64,000 bases of DNA from Oxalobacteraceae bacterium (GTDB lineage Bacteria; Pseudomonadota; Gammaproteobacteria; Burkholderiales; Burkholderiaceae_D). The notes beneath the pieces were generated by a model, which ran no database searches, had not been told where the DNA came from, and saw nothing but the letters and a program-made list of their open reading frames with translations. The position numbers and the translations under genes were made by a program. Of this stretch, positions 1 to 8,626 are shown piece after piece. Within the stretch, counting starts at the first letter, position 1. Each line of letters begins with the position of its first letter. The DNA lies in NCBI GenBank assembly GCA_013284265.1, contig JABTBR010000025.1:1-64000 (forward strand), in the 5' to 3' direction.

Positions 1-348
1 CGGCGCCGCGCCGATGCTGGTGTTGGCGCGCAGCGCACGCGCCACCAGCTGTTCCAGCTGCGCGTCGTTGAAGCGGCGCCACCAGTGCGCCAGCCCGACG
101 CCGGCCTGGCCGGCGGGCGCGCCCCCAAGCGACCACGCCGCGGGCGCCTGAAAAGGCGGCCCCTCGGCCGGCAGCTCGACCGGACGCCAGCCGGCGCAGC
201 CGGACGCCAGCGCCAGCAGCGCCAGCAGCGGCCGGCCCGGGCCCGAGCTGGCGCCTGGCCATGCCGGCCGGCGTGTCGGCGCCCCAGCCGGCTTACAGCG
301 ATCCAGCTGGCGATCCAGCTGGCGATCCGGCGGCGGCGATGCGCTCAT
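1..348 (-). CDS. RND efflux outer-membrane lipoprotein (NodT/OprM family), N-terminal part
   Basis: The gene runs off the left edge, so only the first 116 codons are seen. Reading the minus strand from the ATG at 348, a hydrophobic stretch ending in a lipobox (LALASGC, Cys about residue 51) is followed by the family's hallmark HWWRRFNDAQLEQLV and ALRANTSIG segment. In NodT/OprM proteins this segment opens the periplasmic helical barrel. The product would be an acylated trimeric outer-membrane channel of a tripartite efflux pump. Oddity: about 38 residues precede the signal peptide and include a 12-base tandem repeat (DRQL twice). No other ATG, GTG or TTG lies in frame before the lipobox, so the start is uncertain. 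The ribosome site is weak (GGGAAG). Confidence 0.75.
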   Translation of the reverse strand, partial: MSASPPPDRQLDRQLDRCKPAGAPTRRPAWPGASSGPGRPLLALLALASGCAGWRPVELPAEGPPFQAPAAWSLGGAPAGQAGVGLAHWWRRFNDAQLEQLVARALRANTSIGAAP

Positions 349-376
349 GATGCTTCCCGTGGCGGCGCGGCGTCGG

Positions 377-568
377 CTAGCGTTTGCCGGCGCAGGTATT
401 CCAGCCAAAAATGGCATAGGCCGGACAGTAGCGCAGCGCTCCGGTGAGCAGCGGCACCACGCCTATCCAGCCCCAGGCGCCGATCAGACCGCTCACGCTG
501 CCCAGCACCAGTGCCAGGCCGGCGGCGACGCGCAGCGCTCTATCGGTATTTCCCACGTTGGCGTGCAT
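377..568 (-). CDS. YgaP-like (DUF2892) small inner-membrane protein
   Basis: The 63-residue product starts MHANVGNTDRALR and has two hydrophobic segments (about residues 12-30 and 33-48). It matches the DUF2892/YgaP transmembrane family (known pattern: N-x-G-x-x-D-R-x-x-R before the first helix, then a G-W/Y-C-P-x-Y region), seen here as NTDRALR and LRYCPAYAIFG. I chose the ATG at 568 because an AGGAG ribosome site lies 8 bases upstream; a longer in-frame start at 715 lacks one. Function is unknown; homologues often sit with stress or sulfur-transfer genes. An FNR-like box lies about 90 bases upstream at 659-672, which fits low-oxygen control. Confidence 0.8.
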   Translation of the reverse strand: MHANVGNTDRALRVAAGLALVLGSVSGLIGAWGWIGVVPLLTGALRYCPAYAIFGWNTCAGKR

Positions 569-658
569 GGCAATGCTCCTTAAGCTGGTGAGTGAGGGGG
601 CGTGGCGGCCACGCCACCGCGCCCAAGACAACAATGCGTGCAAAGGGCGAAAAAATCT

Positions 659-672
659 TTGCGCCAAATCAA
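659..672 (-). promoter_or_regulatory. Imperfect FNR/ANR-type box
   Basis: TTGCG-CCAA-ATCAA matches the FNR consensus TTGAT-N4-ATCAA with one perfect half site and one partly matching half. It lies in the 243-base gap upstream of the YgaP-like gene (start 568) and behind the phosphoketolase stop. It is weaker than the boxes at 3723 and 8358, but its placement fits an activator site for the leftward gene. Confidence 0.5.
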
Positions 673-811
673 AACGGACAACAAACGGGGCCGGCACGCC
701 CGATGCTGGCTTCAAGCCGCCACGGCGCCCTGCTGCTCCTGGTAGAGCGTGCCGAGCGCCGCCAACTGCCCTGCCGCTTCCCCTGACCGTCGCATGCGCT
801 TGTCCCGCTGT

Positions 812-3187
812 TTAGTGCATCCCCGCCGGCCAGCGCCAGTCGCGGATCGCCGGCATGTCCTGGCCATGCAGCCGGATATACCGATCATGTTCGGCCAGCT
901 GGTCGCGGCACAGGCGCGCCAGGGCCAAGCCCGCCTCGCCCGTGTGCGGCAGGCGCGTGAGCGCGTCCAGCACCAGGTGGTAGCGGTCGAGTTCATTGAG
1001 CACGGTCATGTCGAAGGCGGTGGTGATGCTGCCTTCCTCCCGGTAGCCGTGCACATGGAAATTGGCCTGATTGGCGCGCCGGTAGACCAGGCGGTGGATC
1101 AGCCAGGGATAGCCGTGGAAGGCGAAGATCACCGGCCGGTCCTGGGTGAACAGGGCGTCGAAGCCCTCCTCATCCAGGCCATGCGGGTGGGCGCCGCGCG
1201 GCTGCAGCCGCATCAGGTCGACCACATTGACCACGCGGAGGCGCAGCGCCGGCAGGTGCGCGCGCAGCAGCGCCACGGCGGCCAGCGTCTCGAGCGTGGG
1301 CACGTCGCCGCAACAGGCCATCACCAGCTCGGGTGGCCCGTCCCGCGCGCCGCCGGCCCAGTCCCAGATGCCGATGCCGGCGGCGCAGTGGCGCGCCGCC
1401 GCCGCCATGTCCAGCCACTGCGGCGCCGGATGCTTGCCGGCCACCACCACGTTGACGTAGTGGCGGCTGCGCAGGCAATGGTCCATCACCGCCAGCAGGC
1501 AGTTGGCGTCGGGCGGCAGGTAGACCCGCACCACCTCGGCGCGCTTGTTGACCACGTGGTCGATGAAGCCGGGATCCTGGTGCGAAAAACCATTGTGGTC
1601 CTGGCGCCAGACGTGCGAGGCCAGCAGATAGTTGAGCGAGGCGATGGGCCGGCGCCACGGCAGCCGGGCCGACACCTTGAGCCACTTGGCGTGCTGGTTG
1701 AACATCGAGTCGATGATGTGGATGAAGGCCTCGTAGCAATTGAACAGGCCATGTCTGCCGGTCAGCAGATAGCCCTCCAGCCAGCCCTCGCACTGATGTT
1801 CGCTGAGCACCTCGAGCACGCGGCCGCTGCCTGCCAGGCCGGTGTCGCCGGCGCGCAATTCGCCCTGCCACTGGCGCGCGGTGACCTCGAACACGGCCTC
1901 CAGGCCGTTCGACTGGGTCTCGTCCGGGCCGAAGATGCGGAAGTTGCGCTCGGCCTCGTTGCGCGCCACCACATCGCGCAGGAAGCGCCCCAGCACATGG
2001 GTATCGCCCACGCCGGGCAGGCCGGGCGCGGGCACCGCCACCGCATAGTCGCGGAAGTCGGGCAGGCGCAGATCGCGCAGCAGCAGGCCGCCATTGGCAT
2101 GCGGATTCGCGCCCATGCGGCGCGCGCCGCGCGGGGCCAGTTCGGCCAGTTCCGCCAGCAGCGCGCCGTCGGCATCGAACAGCTCCTGCGGCCGGTAGCT
2201 GCGCAACCACTGTTCCAGCAGCCGCAGATGGCCGGGCGGCGCCGCGTCCGACACGGCCAGCGGCACCTGGTGGGAGCGCGGCGCGCCCTCCACCGGCTGG
2301 CCGTCGATACTGGCCGGTCCGGTCCAGCCCTTGGGCGAGGCCAGCACGATCATCGGCCAGCAGGGCCGCCGCGTATCCTCGCCGCTGCGCGCGCGCCGCT
2401 GAATCTCCCGAATCCGCGCCACCGCCGTGTCGAGCGCGGCGGCCATGGCCTGGTGCATGGCCTCGGGCTCATGGCCCTCGACGAACAGCGGCGCCCAGCC
2501 ATAGCCGCGCAGCAGCTGTTCCAGCTCGGCGCGCGGAATGCGCTCGAGCAGGCTGGGACTGGCGATCTTGTAGCCGTTCAGGTGCAGTATCGGCAGCACC
2601 GCGCCGTCGCCTGCCGGATCAAGAAACTTGTTGCCATGCCAGGCGGTGGCCAGCGCGCCGGTCTCGGCCTCGCCGTCGCCGATCACACAGGCCACCACCA
2701 GAGCGGGATTGTCGAAGGCGGCGCCGAAGGCATGGCTGAGCGAATACCCCAGTTCACCGCCCTCGTGGATGGAACCGGGGCATTCGGGCGAGACGTGGCT
2801 CGATATGCCGCCCGGGAAGGAGAACTGGCGGAACAATTTTTGCAGGCCCGCCACGTCGCGGCCGATGGCGGGATAGACCTCGCTGAAACTGCCCTCCAGA
2901 TAGGTCTGCGCCACCAGGGCCGCGCCGCCGTGACCGGGACCGGACACATAGATCATGTCCAGCCCGTATTGGCCGATGATGCGGTTCAGATGGACATAAA
3001 TGAAGTTCTGGCCCGGTGCCGTGCCCCAATGCCCCAGCAGCATGTGCTTGACGTCGCCCGGCACCAGCGGGCGGCGCAGCAGCGGATTGGCGCACAGGTA
3101 GATCTGGCCCACCGTCAGATAGTTGGCGGCGCGCCAGTAGGCATCCATCCTGCGCAATAACTCGGGCGCCAGCGGCGTGGGGATCAT
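812..3187 (-). CDS. xfp: Xylulose-5-phosphate/fructose-6-phosphate phosphoketolase
   Basis: This thiamine-diphosphate enzyme splits xylulose 5-phosphate (and often fructose 6-phosphate) with phosphate into acetyl phosphate plus glyceraldehyde 3-phosphate or erythrose 4-phosphate. The 791 residues are the normal full length. Visible motifs are [11 protein letters not shown] (about 52-62), [16 protein letters not shown] (about 141-156) and the cofactor motif GDGEAETG (about 170-177) followed by HGNKF. It lies 76 bases downstream of the eRF1-like gene on the same strand and probably shares its FNR-box promoter at 3723. No acetate kinase or phosphotransacetylase gene is beside it, so acetyl phosphate must be used by enzymes encoded elsewhere. 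The pairing with Usp, Hsp20 and alcohol dehydrogenase genes points to energy supply under oxygen limitation or stress. Confidence 0.95.
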   Translation of the reverse strand: MIPTPLAPELLRRMDAYWRAANYLTVGQIYLCANPLLRRPLVPGDVKHMLLGHWGTAPGQNFIYVHLNRIIGQYGLDMIYVSGPGHGGAALVAQTYLEGSFSEVYPAIGRDVAGLQKLFRQFSFPGGISSHVSPECPGSIHEGGELGYSLSHAFGAAFDNPALVVACVIGDGEAETGALATAWHGNKFLDPAGDGAVLPILHLNGYKIASPSLLERIPRAELEQLLRGYGWAPLFVEGHEPEAMHQAMAAALDTAVARIREIQRRARSGEDTRRPCWPMIVLASPKGWTGPASIDGQPVEGAPRSHQVPLAVSDAAPPGHLRLLEQWLRSYRPQELFDADGALLAELAELAPRGARRMGANPHANGGLLLRDLRLPDFRDYAVAVPAPGLPGVGDTHVLGRFLRDVVARNEAERNFRIFGPDETQSNGLEAVFEVTARQWQGELRAGDTGLAGSGRVLEVLSEHQCEGWLEGYLLTGRHGLFNCYEAFIHIIDSMFNQHAKWLKVSARLPWRRPIASLNYLLASHVWRQDHNGFSHQDPGFIDHVVNKRAEVVRVYLPPDANCLLAVMDHCLRSRHYVNVVVAGKHPAPQWLDMAAAARHCAAGIGIWDWAGGARDGPPELVMACCGDVPTLETLAAVALLRAHLPALRLRVVNVVDLMRLQPRGAHPHGLDEEGFDALFTQDRPVIFAFHGYPWLIHRLVYRRANQANFHVHGYREEGSITTAFDMTVLNELDRYHLVLDALTRLPHTGEAGLALARLCRDQLAEHDRYIRLHGQDMPAIRDWRWPAGMH

Positions 3188-3263
3188 GGTTTGATTGCTC
3201 CGGCTTGTTCGATTGGCGGCGCAGCGGCGCCGCGGCCCACGGCCAGGCCGGGGGATGGCGCGC

Positions 3264-3644
3264 TCAGCGCATCATGTCGGCCTTGACAAAATACTTGCGC
3301 GCAAACTGGAGCAGCTGGCCATCGCTGGGGTGATCCACGGTCTCCACGCTCATCACCCGTTCAGCGACACCGTGATGGTGCTTGATCAAGTGCTTCATCA
3401 AGGCCAGCTTTTCCATCCCCGGGCCGACGATCAGGATCTCCGTCGACGGCGCGAGCGCCTGGGCCACGTCGTCAAAATAGCGTGCGCTCTCGGCCGCGTG
3501 GCCGGCGCCGCCGCCAGCCTTGACGTGCAGATGCGGATGGCCCGCACCGGTCTTGATCACCGCGGTGGACGCGGTGTCGGCGTTGAAACTGATCAGATGG
3601 GCTTGCGCATGGTCTATCCAGGCGATCACGTGTTGGAAGGTCAT
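3264..3644 (-). CDS. eRF1-domain-like protein ('translational machinery protein')
   Basis: The 126-residue protein begins [20 protein letters not shown] and ends with [19 protein letters not shown]. This pattern is familiar from short betaproteobacterial proteins distantly like the third domain of archaeal/eukaryotic release factor eRF1; their role is not established. The ATG at 3644 is preceded by CTGGAGACATC, a good ribosome site; the upstream in-frame ATG at 3674 lacks one. A perfect FNR box sits about 80 bases upstream and the phosphoketolase gene follows 76 bases downstream, so the two are probably co-transcribed under low-oxygen control. Function remains unassigned. Confidence 0.75.
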   Translation of the reverse strand: MTFQHVIAWIDHAQAHLISFNADTASTAVIKTGAGHPHLHVKAGGGAGHAAESARYFDDVAQALAPSTEILIVGPGMEKLALMKHLIKHHHGVAERVMSVETVDHPSDGQLLQFARKYFVKADMMR

Positions 3645-3722
3645 AAGATGTCTCCAGAAAGGGGGGGCTCGCACAGGGCGAACGCTTGACGGTCACTATG
3701 AACGCCGCCAAGTGAAAAATCT

Positions 3723-3736
3723 TTGATCCATATCAA
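3723..3736 (-). promoter_or_regulatory. Perfect FNR/ANR box
   Basis: TTGAT-CCAT-ATCAA is an exact match to the FNR/ANR/DNR consensus. It lies in the gap between the APH/P-loop kinase stop (3789) and the eRF1-like gene start (3644), so it most likely controls the leftward eRF1-like/phosphoketolase pair. Confidence 0.8.
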
Positions 3737-3788
3737 AATCGACCGCCTGGGCGAGGCCGGCTGCTGGCGGCCCGCCGTTTTCCGCCGC

Positions 3789-5438
3789 TTAAGACGGCGG
3801 CGCCGCCGCCCGTATCGTGCCGGCCAGCGCGGCCAGGCGCCGATCCAGCGCGCTGGCGCCACCGTCCAGCGCCAGCGCATGACGCCGCTCGGCGGGCGTC
3901 AGGGGCTCCAGCGCGGCGCGCTGATAGGCCAGCAGGGACACTTGCGCGTCGGAGGCGTCGGGCGCGCCGCTTGCGCGCCGTTCCAGCCGTTCGCGCAGCA
4001 CGGCCTCGTCCGCCCGCAGATCGACGATGAAGTACGGCGCGCCCAGCTCGCGCGCCAGCGTCTGGAAAGGCCGGCGCTGTCCGCGCCGCAAACACGCGGC
4101 ATCGACGATCACGCTCACGCCGGCGCCCAGGCCGGCGCGCGCCAGTTGCAGCAGGCGCGCATAGGTCGCCGCATCGCTGGCGGCGTCGTAAATGCCCTGG
4201 CGGGCCGGCGCCGCCATGCTGGTCGTGGCGGCCACGCCGTGCAGGTGCTTGCGCTCGACGTCGGAGCGTATCCACAGCGCCTCCAGCGGGTCGGCGAGGC
4301 GGCCGGCGCAATACGATTTGCCGCAGCCGGAGAGGCCGTGCATGAGCACCAGGGCGCCGCGCCGCGCCAGGCCGCGCACGGCCAGGGCCAGATAACGCCG
4401 CGCCTGCGCAAGCTGCTGCGACGGCCGCGCCGGCGCGGGCGCGCGCGCGCCCAGCAGACACACCTTGCATCGCACCAGCGCGCGCATGACCAGGTAGTAG
4501 CGCAGCACCGCCAGGCCCTGGTAGTCGTCGCTGGCCCCCAGATAGCCCCGCAGCAGGCGCGCGGCCAGGTCGCCCCGGCCATGGAAGCGTAAATCCATGA
4601 TGATGAAGGCCAGGTCGCTGATGACATCGATCCAGCGCAGCGCGTCATTGAATTCGATGCCGTCGAAGATCTCGACCCGCCCTTCCAGCGTCAGGATATT
4701 GCCGCTATGTAGATCGCCATGGCAGGCGCGCACCCGGCCCTGCGCCCGCCGCAGCGCGAAGCGGGCCGGCGCCGCCATCTGCGCGTCATGCCAGCGCGCC
4801 ACCCTGGCCAGCTGGGCGCGCACCGCCCGTCCGCCCGGCAAGCCGGCCAGCGCGGCCAGGTCGGCCCGGCCCAGGCGATCGAGCGTGGCGGCGCCGCCCC
4901 AGGGCGTGTCCGGCGCGGCCAGCTCGGCGTCGGCATGGAAGCGGGCCAGCCGCAGCGCCAGCGCGTCCACCTCGGCGCCGCCCAGCAGGCCCGCGGACAG
5001 GCGCGCGCTCCACAACGTCTCCTGAGGAAAAGCGCGCATGCGCACGGCCGGCTCCAGCAGCGCGCCCCGGCCGTCGAGCTCGGGCCGGGCTACGCTGCCG
5101 GTGACGGCGCTCAAGCCCAGATACAGCGTCGGCGCCAGGCGCCGGTTCAGGCGCAACTCCTCCAGGCAGCAATGACGGCGCGCGGCCAGCGTGGAGTAAT
5201 CGAGCACGTCAAAGCGCATGGCCTTCTTGAACTTGTAGGCCAGCTGGTCGACGACATAGATCCACGAAATGTGCGTCTCGAACACTTGCACCCGGCAACC
5301 CCGGCCTTCCCAGCCGGCCCGCAGCCGGCGCAACAAGTCGCGCTGCCCTTGCTGCTCGGCTTCGCAGTTCGGCGCGCCGGCCGGGGCCTGGGCGGGCCAT
5401 GCCCCGGAAGCGGATGCGGATGCGGATGCGTCCATCAT
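3789..5438 (-). CDS. APH-like kinase fused to a P-loop (AAA/zeta-toxin-like) kinase
   Basis: The 549-residue protein has two kinase modules. The first (about 30-330) is an aminoglycoside-phosphotransferase-like fold with the catalytic loop HGDLHSGNIL (240-249) and the metal-binding IFDGIEF segment (D259). The second (about 360-549) has a Walker A motif GLSGCGKS (368-375) and resembles small P-loop kinases. Bacterial proteins with this two-part design are usually annotated as bifunctional APH/ATP-binding proteins; their substrates are unknown and I do not infer drug resistance. The start ATG at 5438 has an AGGAT site. The extreme N terminus (ASASASAS) is encoded by a hexanucleotide repeat. It lies downstream of the BON gene, with a 74-base gap. 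Confidence 0.8.
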   Translation of the reverse strand: MMDASASASASGAWPAQAPAGAPNCEAEQQGQRDLLRRLRAGWEGRGCRVQVFETHISWIYVVDQLAYKFKKAMRFDVLDYSTLAARRHCCLEELRLNRRLAPTLYLGLSAVTGSVARPELDGRGALLEPAVRMRAFPQETLWSARLSAGLLGGAEVDALALRLARFHADAELAAPDTPWGGAATLDRLGRADLAALAGLPGGRAVRAQLARVARWHDAQMAAPARFALRRAQGRVRACHGDLHSGNILTLEGRVEIFDGIEFNDALRWIDVISDLAFIIMDLRFHGRGDLAARLLRGYLGASDDYQGLAVLRYYLVMRALVRCKVCLLGARAPAPARPSQQLAQARRYLALAVRGLARRGALVLMHGLSGCGKSYCAGRLADPLEALWIRSDVERKHLHGVAATTSMAAPARQGIYDAASDAATYARLLQLARAGLGAGVSVIVDAACLRRGQRRPFQTLARELGAPYFIVDLRADEAVLRERLERRASGAPDASDAQVSLLAYQRAALEPLTPAERRHALALDGGASALDRRLAALAGTIRAAAPPS

Positions 5439-5512
5439 GGCGATCCTTTCAAGCCCTGCGGCCAGCTGTCAGTACAGGGACGCCGGCCTCGGCGCCCCCG
5501 CGCCGGCGCCGC

Positions 5513-6166
5513 TCATGGCTCGGTCACCGTCAGCAGATTGCGCACGCTGGCCACCCCGGGCGCCTGCCAGGCCGCCCGCTCGATCTCCTCCTTCTCGTTG
5601 AGCGAACGCACCGCGCCGGTCAGCACAATGTCGCCACCGCGGGCGGCCACACCGATGCGGGCGGCTTCGACGTTGGCGCTGCGCATCAGCGCGCTCAGGA
5701 TCTTGCTTTTGACGTCCACCGGTTGAACCAGCGGGCTCAGCGTGATCCGGTTGACGATACCGCGGATACCGCGCACATGGTGGACGGCATCCTCGGCGCG
5801 GCGGCGCTGGAACTGCCACTCAAGTTGCCCTTCCAGCGTGATGTGGCCCTGATCGGCCACCACCTTGATCGCCTGGCAGGAAACCGGCAACTGCTGGGCG
5901 ATCGCGTCCACCGCGTCGCGCACGATGTCGGCGTCGAGGCGCGTGTCCGGCTCCAGCCGCACCTCGATATCGTTGGCAACCCCGCGCACCCCGACCACCC
6001 GCTTGGCGGCACGCTCGGCGAGCAGCTTGTCCGCATAGCGGTGCACATAGCCGCGCAACTCCACCACCTTGTGATTGACCGAGACGGCCAGGTCGGTGCC
6101 GCTGATCTCGGCATCCCACTTCAATTCCTGTTCCACATGCTGTTTGATCGTCTCATCGCTGCTCAT
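5513..6166 (-). CDS. Triple BON-domain protein
   Basis: The 217-residue protein contains three BON domains in a row (about 5-75, 78-148, 150-217). Each has the alternating pattern ending in G-x-V-x-N, for example VRGVANDIEV, IRGIVNRITL and VASVRNLLTV. BON domains in OsmY-like proteins bind membranes or phospholipids. No signal peptide is evident, so a cytoplasmic place is more likely than for OsmY. The start at 6166 has a strong GGGAG site. It lies 65 bases after the alcohol dehydrogenase gene on the same strand, within a general-stress gene block that includes Usp and Hsp20. Confidence 0.88.
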   Translation of the reverse strand: MSSDETIKQHVEQELKWDAEISGTDLAVSVNHKVVELRGYVHRYADKLLAERAAKRVVGVRGVANDIEVRLEPDTRLDADIVRDAVDAIAQQLPVSCQAIKVVADQGHITLEGQLEWQFQRRRAEDAVHHVRGIRGIVNRITLSPLVQPVDVKSKILSALMRSANVEAARIGVAARGGDIVLTGAVRSLNEKEEIERAAWQAPGVASVRNLLTVTEP

Positions 6167-6231
6167 ATCACTCTCCCTTTAGTTAATGCGCCATCGCCGC
6201 GCCGGACATCACGGCATCGCTGGCCCTCTAT

Positions 6232-7245
6232 TCAAGGCACCAGCACAGCCGCGCCCTCGATGGCGCCCGCGCGCAGCGCCGCCAGCGCCTCATTGGCCTG
6301 CTCCAGCGGAAACACCGTGCTGTGTATTCGCAGCGGAAATTCGGCGGCCAGACGGAAAAACGCCTCGCCGTCGGCGCGCGTCAGATTGGCCACCGAGCGC
6401 AGTATCCTTTCACCCCACAGCAAGGCATACGGGAAAGCCGGAAGCTCGCTCATGTGGATGCCGGCGCAGATCACACTGCCGCCCTTGCGGATCGCGGACA
6501 GCGCGCGTGGCACCAGCTTGCCGTCCGGGGCGAACAGAATGGCCGTGTCCAGCGGGTCCGGCGCGCTGTCCGCACTGCCACCGGCCCAGTGCGCGCCCAA
6601 CGCGCGCGCGAAGCGCTGTCCCTGCTCATCGCCGGGCCGGGTAAAGGCATACACCACCCGGCCCTGGTGGCGCGCGAGCTGGCACAGGATGTGGGCTGCC
6701 GCGCCAAAACCATACAGGCCGACGCGCCGCACCGGCCCGGCCATCGCATAGGCGCGATAACCGATCAAGCCGGCACACAGCAGCGGCGCCGCATGCACCG
6801 CGTCGTAGCGTTCGGGCAGACGGAACACGTAACGCGCGTCGGCCACCATATATTCGGCGTAGCCGCCGTTGAGATCGTAGCCGGTGAAACGGGCCTGGTC
6901 GCACAGGTTCTCCGCCAGGCTGGTGCAATAGTCGCAGTGGCCGCAGCTGCCGCCGAGCCAGGCGACGCCGACCCGCTCGCCGGGGACAAAGTCGCGCACC
7001 GCGGCGCCGCCGCTCACCACCTGGGCGACCACCTCGTGGCCGGGTATCAGCGGGCTGCGGTGGGGCGCCAGTTCGCCGTCGACGAGATGCAGATCGGTAC
7101 GGCACACGCCGCAGGCCGCCACGCGCAGCAGCAATTCCCACGGCCGCGGCACCGGGATCGCCACACGCGCGGCGCGCAAGGGGCCGCCCGGCCGCTCAAG
7201 CAACATGGCCCTCATCTGCCCGCGCGGGGTCGACGCGGCACCCAT
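6232..7245 (-). CDS. Zinc-dependent alcohol dehydrogenase family protein
   Basis: This medium-chain dehydrogenase has the catalytic zinc residues C45 (CGVCRTDLH) and GHE (69-71), and the structural zinc lobe cysteines at about 101, 104, 107 and 115 (CGHCDYC...C). A third catalytic-zinc cysteine is at about 157, and the nucleotide site GLYGFGAAAH is at about 177-186. It is closest in style to the zinc-binding alcohol dehydrogenase type often found in ANR-regulated stress clusters. Its likely job is recycling NADH by reducing aldehydes when oxygen is low (inference). The ATG at 7245 begins four bases after the Usp stop codon, suggesting translational coupling; ATGs at 7215 and 7206 are alternatives. 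Confidence 0.85.
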   Translation of the reverse strand: MGAASTPRGQMRAMLLERPGGPLRAARVAIPVPRPWELLLRVAACGVCRTDLHLVDGELAPHRSPLIPGHEVVAQVVSGGAAVRDFVPGERVGVAWLGGSCGHCDYCTSLAENLCDQARFTGYDLNGGYAEYMVADARYVFRLPERYDAVHAAPLLCAGLIGYRAYAMAGPVRRVGLYGFGAAAHILCQLARHQGRVVYAFTRPGDEQGQRFARALGAHWAGGSADSAPDPLDTAILFAPDGKLVPRALSAIRKGGSVICAGIHMSELPAFPYALLWGERILRSVANLTRADGEAFFRLAAEFPLRIHSTVFPLEQANEALAALRAGAIEGAAVLVP

Positions 7246-7249
7246 GGCG

Positions 7250-7687
7250 TCAGCGCAACACCAGCACCGGGATCTGGCTGTGGGTCAGCACTTTCTGCGT
7301 TTCGCTCCCCAGCAGCAAGGCCTTGATGCCGCGCCGGCCGTGCGAGGCCATGCAGATCAGATCGCAGCCCAGCTCGCGCGCGCTCTGAATGATGACCTCG
7401 TAGGGTTCGTCGCTGGTGTGCACCACCGTCTTGCATGGCACGCCGATCTCGCGCGCGGCCTGCTCGATCTCGGCCAGATAGCCGCGCGCCTGCGCCATGC
7501 TCTCCTCCAGATATTCCGCGCGCGTCGACTCGATCATTTCGGTATGGCGCGACAGCACGTGAAACGGCGCCATCACGTGCACGCCAGTGATCATTGCGCC
7601 GCTTTCCTTGGCAAGGCTGAGGCATTTGCGAATGGCGGCGTTGGAGGTGGCCGAACCATCGGTCGGCAAAAGAATATGCTTGAACAT
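7250..7687 (-). CDS. Universal stress protein, UspA family
   Basis: The 145-residue single Usp domain starts MFKHILLPTDGS and ends IPVLVLR. The nucleotide-binding loop reads ASHGRRGIKALLLGSET, matching G-x2-G-x9-G-S except that the first Gly is Ala, as is common in this subgroup, so ATP binding is likely. It is followed directly by the alcohol dehydrogenase gene. It lies 73 bases downstream of the Hsp20 gene on the same strand, so hsp20-usp-adh-BON-kinase may be one transcript led by the FNR box at 8358. Confidence 0.92.
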   Translation of the reverse strand: MFKHILLPTDGSATSNAAIRKCLSLAKESGAMITGVHVMAPFHVLSRHTEMIESTRAEYLEESMAQARGYLAEIEQAAREIGVPCKTVVHTSDEPYEVIIQSARELGCDLICMASHGRRGIKALLLGSETQKVLTHSQIPVLVLR

Positions 7688-7760
7688 GATGTCTCTCTTA
7701 TTGATGACAGGGTAGACGGACGCCGGAGCGGCGCCGTCGTTCGATCCGCCTTTGCCCGGG

Positions 7761-8210
7761 CTAGTTCACGACCAGTTTCCTGGCGCCGCTGTTGGTTTTT
7801 TTCGGTAGCGTCAACTCGAGCACGCCATCCTGATATTTCGCCACCGCCTTGACGTCGTCGACATCCTGCTCAAGCGTGAAACTGCGGTATTGCTGGCCAA
7901 CATAGCGCTCGCTGCGCACCACTGTTTCGCCCTCTTTCCGCTCGCTTTCGCGCTTGGTCTCGGCCGCGATCGAGACCCGCTTGCCATCGATGTCGACCTT
8001 GATGTCTTCCTTCTTCATGCCCGGCAGTTCGGCCCTGACGCTGTAGGCTTGCTCGGTCTCCGACACGTCCAGCCTGATCAGCGGCTTGGCATCGAAATCG
8101 CGCAGCACATGCTTGTTGCGCAGGTCACGGAAAAAATCTTCGACGCCGCGCAGCGGTTCAAACCGCGCCATATCGCCAAAGGGATCAAATTGTGTCAGAT
8201 GGTTCGCCAT
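7761..8210 (-). CDS. Small heat-shock protein Hsp20/alpha-crystallin
   Basis: The 149-residue protein has the alpha-crystallin domain at about 42-140, with LDVSETEQAYSVRAELPGMKKEDIKVDIDG spread over its first strands and the conserved DGVLELTLPK near the end. It would hold unfolding proteins in an ATP-independent way. The C-terminal tail (GARKLVVN) lacks a clear I-x-I motif. The start at 8210 has a strong AGGAG site. A perfect FNR box sits about 150 bases upstream, and it leads the leftward stress block. Confidence 0.93.
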   Translation of the reverse strand: MANHLTQFDPFGDMARFEPLRGVEDFFRDLRNKHVLRDFDAKPLIRLDVSETEQAYSVRAELPGMKKEDIKVDIDGKRVSIAAETKRESERKEGETVVRSERYVGQQYRSFTLEQDVDDVKAVAKYQDGVLELTLPKKTNSGARKLVVN

Positions 8211-8357
8211 GTCGCGCTCCTGTGATGGAAAAATGCCGGAATAGGCATGATGGGCAAGCCCGCGAGCGCACCGTATGGCGCGAAAAGACGTGGGCTGGTG
8301 ATCGCTGCACTACTAGATCACTGTAGCGTTGAACAGGGCCGCCGTCAGTAGCGGCAT

Positions 8358-8371
8358 TTGATGCATATCAA
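8358..8371 (-). promoter_or_regulatory. Perfect FNR/ANR box upstream of hsp20
   Basis: TTGAT-GCAT-ATCAA matches the FNR consensus exactly and is itself nearly palindromic. It is in the 416-base divergent gap (8211-8626) between hsp20 and the glycosidase-like gene, and is better placed for the leftward hsp20 transcript. Apart from this and the box at 8458, I see nothing else in the gap. Confidence 0.75.
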
Positions 8372-8457
8372 GTTAACCAGATATTTAGCCTCGTGCCACC
8401 AGCGCCCGCGCCTGAGACGGTCCGCGCACCACAAAGTCAGAGAAATTGATCACTATT

Positions 8458-8471
8458 TTGACTTGCATCAA
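8458..8471 (+). promoter_or_regulatory. FNR/ANR-type box, near-perfect
   Basis: TTGAC-TTGC-ATCAA differs from the FNR consensus at one base. It lies 100 bases from the 8358 box in the same divergent gap, about 155 bases upstream of the rightward gene at 8627. The pair of boxes suggests that each divergent promoter has its own site. Confidence 0.6.
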
Positions 8472-8626
8472 GTCCCGCCCTGTCCGGCCACAACATCTTC
8501 CGCTACAGTCGCATGGCGCGCTTCCCGGTATTTGCCGGTGGAAAACAACAATGGGCGGGCCCGCCGCAACCGGCCCGATGGCCGCGCACGTCCTCCCCCC
8601 TCTTACCACGAGCGAAGGAAATCCCC

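Noticed and set aside
749..3160. 803-codon plus-strand frame
   Set aside because: It is entirely antisense to the phosphoketolase gene, whose motifs are unmistakable. The frame exists because of high GC in the third codon position.
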